Virus record (IMG/VR): IMGVR_UViG_3300044712_000105 | Coordinates: 1-28,186 of that record | DNA length: 28,186 bases | Strand: one strand, 5' to 3' | Origin: a virus | Part shown: piece after piece, positions 21,204-26,895 of the stretch | Numbering within the stretch: position 1 is the stretch's first letter | Layout: each line of letters starts with the position of its first letter | Notes under the pieces: model-generated | Seen by the model: the letters and a program-made list of their open reading frames with translations, nothing else | Databases searched by the model: none | What the model was told of the DNA's origin: nothing | Made by a program: the position numbers and the translations under genes

Positions 21204-21300
21204 TTTAGAGTAGGCGTAGGCTTGTGGAGTCCATTTAAGCGGACAGTTAGTTTCCAAGACCGAGCAGTATCTCTAAGGTTGTTTACATATGTAGGTCGTA

Positions 21301-21352
21301 TCAGGGTTATTACTTAGTATGCGTGTCGCATCGGGAAACCCCTGACTACTAA
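21301..21352 (+). ncRNA. Nested stem-loop with possible pseudoknot
   Basis: TCAGGGTT (21301-21308) can pair with AACCCCTGA (21337-21345) with one bulged C. Inside it ATGCG-TGT-CGCAT (21319-21331) is a perfect hairpin, and TTAGT (21314-21318) can pair with ACTAA (21348-21352) outside the stem. Paired arms are read directly from sequence; the fold is a prediction. Confidence 0.4.
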
Positions 21353-21509
21353 ACCTATTGCCACTTATGTAAACTTATCCCATGCCCTAACCCCTGACAA
21401 GGACTGCAAGAAACTAGCAGACGGCAAACAAAATGATTGCAGACTGGCGAAGCCAGTTAAGCAGAAACAAAATAGATAGTAGATTTACTGGGTGTTTGTG
21501 AAATCCTAT

Positions 21510-21524
21510 TCGGGACTGTAACGA
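21510..21524. promoter_or_regulatory. TCGGGACTGTAACGA, degenerate palindrome copy 5 (13/15)
   Basis: T at the centre; two of the three C of the right arm are A. The flanks (AT before, AAT after) match other copies. It lies 32 nt before the first ATG of the operon, a position like that of copies 1, 6 and 8. Confidence 0.55.
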
Positions 21525-21556
21525 ATACCCAACTAAATCAATTACAGGAGAACAAC

Positions 21557-21733
21557 ATGGCAACACACTACAAGGGTGAACGCATCACCGAACTGCTCAA
21601 CATCATTGGGCAGATGGAAAAGAAACTCAATGACTTGGGTATTACTACACCGAACAATGAGTATGTCCAAGCATATGCAACGCTAACCATAGCAAAAGCA
21701 AAACTAACATCATTACAAGGGGAGGATAAATGA
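21557..21733 (+). CDS. Small early protein (58 aa), helical
   Basis: ATG at 21557 with AGGAG nine bases upstream; stop overlaps the next start (AAATGA). The product MATHYKGERITELLNIIGQM continues as charged helix, then a short loop (LGITTPNNEYVQ) and a second helix (AYATLTIAKAKLTSLQGEDK), suggesting a helical hairpin. First gene behind the long leader. No family recognised. Confidence 0.7.
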   Translation: MATHYKGERITELLNIIGQMEKKLNDLGITTPNNEYVQAYATLTIAKAKLTSLQGEDK

Positions 21734-21810
21734 TACAGATTCTATTGTTGGGGGTGGCGGGCGTGATGCTCGCCGTATTTTTTGTAGCTACATGGGGAGT
21801 TTTATTATGA
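21730..21810 (+). CDS. 26-aa single-span membrane peptide
   Basis: ATG overlaps the previous stop, GGGGAGG lies upstream, and the stop overlaps the next start. Nearly all of MIQILLLGVAGVMLAVFFVA is hydrophobic and forms one membrane span. The tight double overlap and the ribosome site support a real gene despite its length. Phage membrane micropeptides can modify host membranes or block superinfection; nothing specific is known here. Confidence 0.55.
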   Translation: MIQILLLGVAGVMLAVFFVATWGVLL

Positions 21811-22004
21811 GATGCCACAGATGTGATGACAAGGTAGCAAAGGCTAGATGGGCATTAGGCTATCGCCTATGCCTAGATTGTGGAGATGAAGTAGCGAGCC
21901 GAGTAGTTCGTTGCGTAGTCCCGATGCACAAAAGCAATTATGTGGCGTGCTTTAACAGGGAGGATTTAGTAGGTATCAATAGCAAAGGAGGGTTAGTGAA
22001 GTGA
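21807..22004 (+). CDS. Small zinc-finger protein
   Basis: ATG at 21807 overlaps the upstream stop and has GGGGAG 7-8 bases before it, giving 65 aa; an upstream in-frame ATG at 21792 is less likely. Cys3/Cys6 (CHRC) and Cys22/Cys25 (CLDC) make a four-cysteine zinc site, followed by VVPMHKSNYVACFNREDLVG, which looks conserved. The spacing is near that of DksA/TraR fingers but the rest does not match. Probably nucleic-acid or polymerase binding; inferred. Confidence 0.7.
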   Translation: MRCHRCDDKVAKARWALGYRLCLDCGDEVASRVVRCVVPMHKSNYVACFNREDLVGINSKGGLVK

Positions 22005-22180
22005 AATGCACTTGTGGGTATATCATAGGACACCCGTTAGTTCCTAAATGCACTTGTAAACCCCTAGACCTAACAGATGAGGAAATAATGCAACTATGGA
22101 TGCAAAAAAATACATTAGGCGGAGCGCAAAACATTGTTGATTTTACTAGAGCAATACTAAGAAAGGCACAAGAGAAATGA
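22001..22180 (+). CDS. 59-aa protein with CxC...CxC site and cassette tail
   Basis: GTG at 22001 overlaps the previous stop (GTGA) and has AAAGGAGGG nine bases upstream; an ATG at 22006 is out of frame. The start KCTCGYIIGHPLVPKCTCKP holds Cys3, Cys5, Cys17 and Cys19, a likely metal site. LTDEEIMQLWMQKN follows and the end is FTRAILRKAQEK. The LTDEEI...RAILRKAQEK portion is shared with the next gene, suggesting duplication. Its last codons are the first copy of the junction repeat. Confidence 0.65.
   Translation: MKCTCGYIIGHPLVPKCTCKPLDLTDEEIMQLWMQKNTLGGAQNIVDFTRAILRKAQEK
22146..22180 (+). repeat. Junction repeat, copy 1
   Basis: A 35-bp sequence identical to 22409-22443, from CTAGAGCAATACTAAG through AAAGGCACAAGAGAAATG to A. 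It encodes RAILRKAQEK at the end of one gene and supplies the ribosome site and ATG of the next. Confidence 0.9.
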
Positions 22181-22443
22181 ACAATGAACCAGTAGCGTGG
22201 AGAATAAAAAACCCACAAATGTTTAATGAATGGATTGTTTTTTCAAACAAAGAACAGGCTTCTTTATATGCTTTTCACAATGGGAAAGGTAATTTAGCTG
22301 AACCACTCTACACCCATCCAGCAAAAACACTAACAGATGAGGAAATAGAAGGCATAGCAAGGGCTAATGTTGATGGTCATTCATCAATGGAGCAGTTGAA
22401 ATGGTTTGCTAGAGCAATACTAAGAAAGGCACAAGAGAAATGA
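22177..22443 (+). CDS. Small early protein with cassette tail (88 aa)
   Basis: Starts at the ATGA overlap with the previous gene. MNNEPVAWRIKNPQMFNEWI and LAEPLYTHPAKTLTDEEIEG are familiar from small phage proteins (EPVAWR..., EPLYTHP, LTDEEI). The C-terminal half LTDEEIEGIARANVDGHSSM through WFARAILRKAQEK parallels that of the upstream 59-aa protein. No enzymatic motif. Function unknown. Confidence 0.75.
   Translation: MNNEPVAWRIKNPQMFNEWIVFSNKEQASLYAFHNGKGNLAEPLYTHPAKTLTDEEIEGIARANVDGHSSMEQLKWFARAILRKAQEK
22409..22443 (+). repeat. Junction repeat, copy 2
   Basis: Identical over 35 bp to copy 1, including bases that code for ARAILRKAQEK and the ATGA stop/start overlap. Confidence 0.9.
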
Positions 22444-22664
22444 ACGTAAATGAACTAGCTGATGAATTAGATAAGTTTTCAGAATTAGGTGGAGATGTAT
22501 TTTTTGGATATTGTGCGGATATGCTACGCCAGCAACAAGCTGAAATAAATGTGTATAGAGAAGCATTAGAAAAATTAGCTAGGCTTGGCAATGGCGATAA
22601 CTATGGAAATAGCATAGGAAACGATATTGCTGTTGATGCACTAAGAAAGGCACAAGAGAAATGA
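22440..22664 (+). CDS. Small helical early protein with cassette tail (74 aa)
   Basis: Starts in the ATGA of the junction repeat. MNVNELADELDKFSELGGDV and YCADMLRQQQAEINVYREAL resemble short phage proteins with NELA-EL and ML-QQQAEI helices. It ends ALRKAQEK in the third copy of the repeat. The N-terminal 60 residues are unrelated to the neighbours, so only the tail is shared. Function unknown. Confidence 0.72.
   Translation: MNVNELADELDKFSELGGDVFFGYCADMLRQQQAEINVYREALEKLARLGNGDNYGNSIGNDIAVDALRKAQEK
22641..22664 (+). repeat. Junction repeat, copy 3
   Basis: 24 bp identical to the 3' part of copies 1 and 2 (CTAAG, AAAGGCACAAGAGAAATG, A). Codes for LRKAQEK and the next ATG. Confidence 0.88.
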
Positions 22665-22804
22665 AAGAAAATACAAAACATGAACTAATGAAGGCTTGTA
22701 TTGATTTTCGTTACGACATGAAAGACATGAATAAATCAGGATGGCTTTACAAGTTTTTTGATTGGTTTTTGAAAAAAGCTGAAAGAAAGGCACAAGAGAA
22801 ATGA
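22661..22804 (+). CDS. 47-aa basic helical protein with cassette tail
   Basis: Starts at the ATGA of the junction repeat and ends in the fourth copy. MKENTKHELMKACIDFRYDM is followed by an aromatic amphipathic stretch (GWLYKFFDWFLKKAERKA) that could lie on a membrane or form a binding helix. The gene is real by its overlaps on both sides. Function unknown. Confidence 0.62.
   Translation: MKENTKHELMKACIDFRYDMKDMNKSGWLYKFFDWFLKKAERKAQEK
22783..22804 (+). repeat. Junction repeat, copy 4
   Basis: 22 bp identical to the other copies (AAG, AAAGGCACAAGAGAAATG, A). Codes for RKAQEK; the bases before it differ (GCTGA instead of a CT junction). Confidence 0.85.
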
Positions 22805-22872
22805 ATTTAGAATATTTTTGTATTTGGGTAGCTATGGCTTTGTTTACTTGGTTGTTATTTACCATACGCTAA
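22801..22872 (+). CDS. 23-aa single-span membrane peptide
   Basis: Starts at the ATGA of junction repeat copy 4; stop TAA at 22870-22872 lies inside copy 5. MNLEYFCIWVAMALFTWLLF is one hydrophobic span. Here the repeat is not in this gene's frame, because the stop comes at its first bases. Support rests on the ribosome site in the repeat and the surrounding pattern; it may also be a spacer. Confidence 0.45.
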   Translation: MNLEYFCIWVAMALFTWLLFTIR

Positions 22873-22892
22873 GAAAGGCACAAGAGAAATGA
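22869..22892 (+). repeat. Junction repeat, copy 5 (non-coding for the upstream gene)
   Basis: 24 bp identical to copy 3. The upstream frame ends at TAA in its first four bases, so the remaining bases are untranslated, yet they are fully conserved and end with the ATG of the gene at 22889. This shows the DNA/RNA sequence, not the peptide, is what is shared. Confidence 0.88.
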
Positions 22893-23128
22893 CTATTAAA
22901 TTATTACGAGATGGGTGTAGTCGCATGACTGTGAAGGAGAACGCAGAGGTAAACAAGAACAGTATTACCCATCTAATCAAGACCTTAGCCACAAGACAGG
23001 AGAAGCGGGACTTGGTAGCTGAGCGCAATCCGTTGCACTATATGTTTGGAGAGTATCTACTGACCCGTAGATATGAGGAGAAGTATGAAGATTTTATCAG
23101 CCGTAACTACATAGGAAGAATCAAATGA
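22889..23128 (+). CDS. Small early protein, possible HTH (79 aa)
   Basis: Its ATG is supplied by junction repeat copy 5, but its own end has no repeat, so it closes the array. MTIKLLRDGCSRMTVKENAE, VNKNSITHLIKTLATRQE could form a helix-turn-helix (MTVKENAEVNKNSITHLI), followed by a basic and aromatic C-terminus (HYMFGEYLLTRRYEEKYEDF). DNA binding is a guess from this pattern. Confidence 0.65.
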   Translation: MTIKLLRDGCSRMTVKENAEVNKNSITHLIKTLATRQEKRDLVAERNPLHYMFGEYLLTRRYEEKYEDFISRNYIGRIK

Positions 23129-23277
23129 AGAAAGTCATTAAGCAAACAACTACCGCTATGCACACAACTAAACCTTATGTGCCAGCACCGCACCCACAGC
23201 AAGCTAGGATTGATGCAGTCCGTATCGTGCCAAGCCTAGTAACAACTAACCCCGAGAACGCACCGAAAGGCAAATGA
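23125..23277 (+). CDS. 50-aa early protein, unknown
   Basis: ATG at 23125 overlaps the previous stop, with AGGAAG upstream; its own stop overlaps the next ATG. MKKVIKQTTTAMHTTKPYVP, APHPQQARIDAVRIV, then SLVTTNPENAPKGK is polar and Pro/Thr-rich, likely unstructured. Overlaps on both sides are the main support. Confidence 0.6.
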   Translation: MKKVIKQTTTAMHTTKPYVPAPHPQQARIDAVRIVPSLVTTNPENAPKGK

Positions 23278-23480
23278 TGAGAACACCACTAGACAAATCA
23301 CTAAGACCAATTCCACGCACACTTAGCGAAGCGAATCGTGATGCAGAGTATTGCATGGCAATTCAAACATTTAAGAGTGATGCCAAGCTGACCTTAGACT
23401 TCATATGGAACGCATTGATTGGGTTTGCAACAGTAGGCATCATCGGATTGATTTGCTATTTAATCGTAACGATGGTATAA
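23274..23480 (+). CDS. Small membrane protein with C-terminal anchor (68 aa)
   Basis: Start ATGATG at 23274 overlaps the previous stop. A polar, basic N-terminal half (MMRTPLDKSLRPIPRTLSEA) precedes one C-terminal membrane span (about 44-67, IWNALIGFATVGIIGLICYL), so the bulk is likely cytoplasmic. The span's coding region also contains the -35 and start of the -10 of the next promoter. Function unknown. Confidence 0.65.
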   Translation: MMRTPLDKSLRPIPRTLSEANRDAEYCMAIQTFKSDAKLTLDFIWNALIGFATVGIIGLICYLIVTMV

Positions 23481-23481
23481 T
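23453..23481 (+). promoter_or_regulatory. sigma70 promoter before the DUF3150-like / MoxR / VWA genes
   Basis: TTGCTA (23453-23458, 4/6), a 17-bp spacer and a perfect TATAAT (23476-23481). The -10 and following bases (TATAATGTAGT) are identical to those of the promoter at 21054. A palindrome copy starts 42 nt downstream. Confidence 0.8.
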
Positions 23482-23517
23482 GTAGTATAAGTAGTTAATT
23501 TAAACCTATGTCCCAAT

Positions 23518-23532
23518 TCGGGACAGTCCCGA
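23518..23532. promoter_or_regulatory. TCGGGACAGTCCCGA palindrome, copy 6
   Basis: Perfect copy, A at the centre, symmetric over 17 bp (TTCGGG to CCCGAA). It lies in the leader 11 nt before the ATG at 23544 and runs directly into the AAAGG ribosome site, so an RNA hairpin or bound protein here could block ribosome loading. Confidence 0.82.
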
Positions 23533-23543
23533 AAGGAAACAAA

Positions 23544-24434
23544 ATGGAAACAACATTAGATGTATCAAGCGACTACGCTTATTCAAAAATTAGTAGTAGT
23601 GCGATGCTCGTTGATTTGAGCATTAGTGTTTGGACTGGTAGGAAACTGGATAAAAATGTATCTGCTGAAGTAGATGCAAGTAAAAACACAAAGGGTAAGG
23701 CGGGCAACTACCACAAGAATCTTTTGGCTGGGTCGGAGAAACTTGCGGAGATAGGGAAACTATCATCTTCTATCCGCAACTGGAGCTATTCCCAAACTTC
23801 GCCATGGTCAGACGCAGGCTCACGCCTACTACCCTCAACTCTTTTCTTTGATTACAAAGCGAAGCTCACAGAATACGAAAAGATGTTTACAGATAAGGTT
23901 ACAGAGTTTTTGGCTGAATACGATGTCCTTGTTTCTAAAGCAGCTTTTCAGTTAGGCGACCTATTTAACAGGGAGGATTACCCCGCCGTTGAGAAGGTTG
24001 CTCAGAAGTTTGGAATGTTTTACACCTTTAGTCCTGTCCCCGAAGCGGGCGATTTCAGGGTTGATATTGGCGAAGCGGGTATGAAGGAATTACAGGAACG
24101 CTACGCTGACGCATACAGTCGGCGGTTGAACGACTCTATGAAAGATGTATGGGAACGATTGCACGATGCCCTGTCTAAGATGTCGGAACGCTTTGACTAC
24201 GATGGCTCAGGCGCTAAGAAGATATTTAGGGATAGCCTTGTCGAGAACGCACAAGAGTTATGTGGCTTGCTCAAACACCTAAACATTACAGGAGATATGC
24301 AGATGGAGAATATCCGCAAGGATTTAGAAGCACGCTTAATTGGTTGTAGTGCTGAAGATTTTAGGGAAGACCATGCCTTGCGTATATCAACGAAGCAAGC
24401 AGTAGATGAGATGCTAAAGAAGTTCAGCATATGA
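23544..24434 (+). CDS. DUF3150-like protein of the MoxR/VWA set
   Basis: ATG 23544 follows AAAGG and gives 296 aa; an earlier in-frame start at 23508 would have to read through the palindrome and lacks a ribosome site. The pattern LVDLSISVWTGRKLDKNVSA, then KGKAGNYHKNLLAGSEKL and WSDAGSRLLPSTLFFDYKAK, followed by long helices, matches what I recall of DUF3150, a family found beside CobS/MoxR-type ATPases and VWA proteins in phages and plasmids. It is the first gene of that set here. Probably a partner or substrate adaptor; the biochemical role is unknown. Confidence 0.78.
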   Translation: METTLDVSSDYAYSKISSSAMLVDLSISVWTGRKLDKNVSAEVDASKNTKGKAGNYHKNLLAGSEKLAEIGKLSSSIRNWSYSQTSPWSDAGSRLLPSTLFFDYKAKLTEYEKMFTDKVTEFLAEYDVLVSKAAFQLGDLFNREDYPAVEKVAQKFGMFYTFSPVPEAGDFRVDIGEAGMKELQERYADAYSRRLNDSMKDVWERLHDALSKMSERFDYDGSGAKKIFRDSLVENAQELCGLLKHLNITGDMQMENIRKDLEARLIGCSAEDFREDHALRISTKQAVDEMLKKFSI

Positions 24435-24652
24435 AAGTAGGTGATTGGGTATTAACGGATGGGGAGATTGGTCAAATAACTTTGCTTGACTACTTTAAAA
24501 CTAGAACAAGTCGCTGGCATTTGGTTGATGTCCCCAGTTTAGGCTTTGCATCATTAAGAAGTGAATCGGGAATGTCCCGAATAGAACCAGCAGTATCAGA
24601 TATTTTAAACGCAGTAAAAACAAACGAGGAAAATCAAAATGGAATTATATAA
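24431..24652 (+). CDS. Small protein within the ATPase operon (73 aa)
   Basis: Start overlaps the upstream stop (ATGA) and its end overlaps the ATPase start by 14 bp, so it is part of the operon. MKVGDWVLTDGEIGQITLLD looks like a small SH3-like beta barrel start (KVGDWV...GEIGQI). The central ESGMSRIEP is encoded by palindrome copy 7. Function unknown. Confidence 0.7.
   Translation: MKVGDWVLTDGEIGQITLLDYFKTRTSRWHLVDVPSLGFASLRSESGMSRIEPAVSDILNAVKTNEENQNGII
24566..24580. promoter_or_regulatory. TCGGGAATGTCCCGA palindrome, copy 7 (14/15), inside a gene
   Basis: One mismatch (A for C at position 7), T at the centre. It lies within the 73-aa gene, 58 nt before the ATPase ATG. Its presence inside coding sequence suggests selection for the site or a recent insertion. 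Confidence 0.6.
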
Positions 24653-25706
24653 ATCAGTATCACTACAAGAGTGCGCTAACTTAATCGGTGCAGTCGGCTC
24701 AGAAGTAACAGTCCTAGCACAAGGCGAGATGGGTATTGGCAAGTCATCAATGCTCAAGATGTTACAGGGTAAATTCCCTGACCACTTTGTATGTTATGGC
24801 GACATGACTACTAAGGATGTAGGCGACTTTCTTGTGCCGAAAATTAAAGACATCAATGGTGTCGAGGTAACTAGCTTTATTCCCAATGAGGAGTTCGGCT
24901 TTCATCATGGCAAACCGATTGTCTTAATGCTTGACGAGATTGGTAAGGCAAGTAAGGGTGTTATGAACGCTTGTTTACGCTTGATGCTTGAACGCAAGCT
25001 AGGCACTTATGCTTTGCCCGAAGGTTCGATTGTGTTTGCGACTACTAACTTAGCCAGCGAGGGTATCGGTGATATGTTGCCCCCTCATGCACGCAATCGT
25101 ATGTCGGTAGTAAAAGTTCGCAAGCCAACAGCAGACGAGTGGATTGACTGGGCTTTGGACAATGACATCGCACCCGAAGTAATTATGACTGTCAAAGAAT
25201 TCCCTATGATGCTTGCATCATTCGAGGAGTATGTAGATAGCAAGGACAATGAGTATATCTATGACCCACGCACGCCACGCCCTAGCTTTGTAACACCACG
25301 CAGTTTAGATAAGGCTAGTGCGATTCTCAAGGCTACCCGAGGTTTGTCCGAAGATGTTATTGGTTGTGCAATCAAAGGCACAATCGGCGCACGGGCTTGC
25401 TACGATATGCTCAACATCGTGAAGTTATCTAGCGACTTGCCATCATGGGAATCTATTATGGACAGTCCCGAAAAGGCTCAGCTACCTGAATCACCTGCGG
25501 CTGTATGTATGCTTGTGTATTCAGCAGTTCAGCGTGTCGAGAAGGACACCATCAACAAGTGGATTAAGTATATGTCCCGTATCAGTAAGGAAGCACAGGG
25601 TCTATTCGCCACTAGCGTGATGCGAACCAGTAAGAAGTCAGTAGTTGGCACAAGCACAGAGTTCGTGAAGTGGGCTACTGCTAATAACTATTTGTTTGCA
25701 CAATAA
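24639..25706 (+). CDS. MoxR/CobS-type AAA+ ATPase
   Basis: Encodes 355 aa with GAGGA before the ATG. Walker A is GEMGIGKS (residues 29-36), Walker B LMLDE (96-100), sensor 1 ATTN (134-137) and a likely arginine finger in PPHARNRM (148-155). The order and the FATTN/HARNRM motifs fit the MoxR/CobS branch. These ATPases form hexamers that remodel or load partners together with VWA proteins, as CobS-CobT and MoxR-VWA do. The VWA gene follows 10 bp later, supporting a joint machine. The target in this phage is unknown; a metal chelatase role is unlikely without a CobN-like subunit. Confidence 0.88.
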   Translation: MELYKSVSLQECANLIGAVGSEVTVLAQGEMGIGKSSMLKMLQGKFPDHFVCYGDMTTKDVGDFLVPKIKDINGVEVTSFIPNEEFGFHHGKPIVLMLDEIGKASKGVMNACLRLMLERKLGTYALPEGSIVFATTNLASEGIGDMLPPHARNRMSVVKVRKPTADEWIDWALDNDIAPEVIMTVKEFPMMLASFEEYVDSKDNEYIYDPRTPRPSFVTPRSLDKASAILKATRGLSEDVIGCAIKGTIGARACYDMLNIVKLSSDLPSWESIMDSPEKAQLPESPAAVCMLVYSAVQRVEKDTINKWIKYMSRISKEAQGLFATSVMRTSKKSVVGTSTEFVKWATANNYLFAQ

Positions 25707-25716
25707 GGAGTAAGTC

Positions 25717-26895
25717 ATGCTTACAACAGCAAAGAATCTTACACAAGAACAACGGATTGAACGCTGTCATATTGACCTGATGAAGTCCCCGCAATTCGTT
25801 GCATATAGTGGTGTGTTGATGGTCGGTAGCGTGAAGGTCGAGTCAGACCCTAGCAAATGCCCGACTGCATACACTAATGGTCGTGATGTAGTGTATGGGC
25901 GTGACTTTATTGCTACGCTTAGCGATGCCCAGTTGCGTGCAGTTATCTTGCACGAGAACAAGCACAAGATGTATCGCCATATATCTACATGGAAACATCT
26001 ATGGAAACAAAACCCTAGCAAAGCCAATCGTGCTTGCGACTATGTGATTAACTTGGAGATTGTCGATGAAGGCAAAAAGACAAATGGATTTATACAATTA
26101 CCTAGCAACGGGTTGTATGACGAGAAGTATCGTGGGCTTAACTCAGCAGAAGTATTTGCGTTACTCGATGATGACGATGCGGGGGGAGAGGGCGGTGGTC
26201 TTGACGAGCATGGTTGGGAAGATGCCGAGTCTATGTCCGAGGAAGAAAAGCAAGAGCTGGGTAAGCAGATAGACCAAGCCATCAGGCAAGGTGCAATCCT
26301 AGCGGGTAAGGTAGGCGGTGATATAGATAGATGCTTTACCGACTTGATGTCAGCTAAGGTGAATTGGAAAGATGCCTTGCGTGAGTTCGTATCATCAGTA
26401 TGTAAAGGTAAAGATGATTCTACATGGGCTAAACCTAATCGCCGTTGGCTACAACATGATGTGTATATGCCTAGCACCATCAGCGAAACAATGGGTCGTA
26501 TTGTTGTAGCAGTAGATACATCAGGTTCTATTGATGGTCGTGCAGTTAATCGTTTTCTGTCCGAGGTAGTAGCAATCATGAACAATGTGAATCCCGAGTT
26601 AGTGGACTTGCTCTACTGGGATAGCGCAGTAGCAGGGCATGAGGTGTATGGTCAGGGTGATGGCGACAAGCTAATGACTTCTACTAAACCTAAGGGTGGC
26701 GGTGGCACAAGCCCATCATGTATTACTACATACCTTAAAGATAAGAACATTGTCCCTGAGTGTGTAGTTGTGCTTACCGATGGTTATGTAGGTGATGACT
26801 GGGGTGGCACATGGACTAGCCCTGTGTTGTGGTGCATTGTCGGTGGTTGCAAGGCAGTCCCAACAGTAGGTCAATCAATTCATATGGAGGACTAA
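25717..26895 (+). CDS. VWA protein with metallopeptidase-like domain (DUF2201-like)
   Basis: Encodes 392 aa with AGGAG before the ATG. The N-terminal domain has HENKH (residues 79-83), a perfect HExxH zinc-protease motif in AVILHENKHKMYRH, followed by ACDYVINLEIVDEG. An acidic, Gly-rich linker (150-170) and a helical part (175-230) lead to a VWA domain with MIDAS motifs DTSGS (267-271), GGTS (329-332) and TDG (355-357). This combination matches the predicted metallopeptidase plus VWA family often paired with MoxR ATPases. It probably binds metal and protein partners and acts with the ATPase; protease activity is only predicted. Confidence 0.88.
   Translation: MLTTAKNLTQEQRIERCHIDLMKSPQFVAYSGVLMVGSVKVESDPSKCPTAYTNGRDVVYGRDFIATLSDAQLRAVILHENKHKMYRHISTWKHLWKQNPSKANRACDYVINLEIVDEGKKTNGFIQLPSNGLYDEKYRGLNSAEVFALLDDDDAGGEGGGLDEHGWEDAESMSEEEKQELGKQIDQAIRQGAILAGKVGGDIDRCFTDLMSAKVNWKDALREFVSSVCKGKDDSTWAKPNRRWLQHDVYMPSTISETMGRIVVAVDTSGSIDGRAVNRFLSEVVAIMNNVNPELVDLLYWDSAVAGHEVYGQGDGDKLMTSTKPKGGGGTSPSCITTYLKDKNIVPECVVVLTDGYVGDDWGGTWTSPVLWCIVGGCKAVPTVGQSIHMED

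Larger units (their letters stand above)
21060..21556 (+). ncRNA. Long structured leader of the early operon (antitermination candidate)
   Basis: No supported gene lies in this almost 500-nt stretch after the consensus promoter. In order it holds: palindrome 21099-21113; a GGTA/TACC hairpin enclosing GACCA-G-TGGTC (21116-21141); boxA-like GCTCTTTAACA; a CTCCC/GGGAG hairpin (21186-21203); a nested stem with possible pseudoknot (21301-21352); ACTGGC-GAA-GCCAGT (21443-21457); and the degenerate palindrome 21510-21524. Such an arrangement is compatible with a nut- or put-like antitermination leader or a small RNA. No transcript evidence is available. Confidence 0.6.

Noticed and set aside
21078-21317. 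79-codon open frame in the early leader (GTG start)
   Set aside because: No well-spaced ribosome site, unusual Arg/Ser-rich product, and it runs through the palindrome, boxA and hairpins; more likely untranslated leader.
21331-21345. Another palindrome copy (TCGGGAAACCCCTGA)
   Set aside because: Only about 11 of 15 bases match and the arms are better explained by the nested stem of the leader.
21060-21556. tRNA gene in the leader
   Set aside because: No GTTCRA T-arm, acceptor stem or anticodon arm in the right order could be found.
22146-22892. Five spaced repeats as a CRISPR array
   Set aside because: The intervals differ in length (roughly 60-230 bp) and are coding, and each repeat carries a ribosome site and start codon; no cas genes.
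23508-23543. Upstream start for the DUF3150-like gene
   Set aside because: It would translate the palindrome and leader; ATG 23544 has AAAGG at good distance and the expected METT-type start.
24639-26895. True cobaltochelatase (CobS/CobT) for cobalamin synthesis
   Set aside because: No CobN-like large subunit or other cobalamin genes in the window, and the VWA protein has an N-terminal HExxH domain; MoxR/VWA-type partner set is the safer call.
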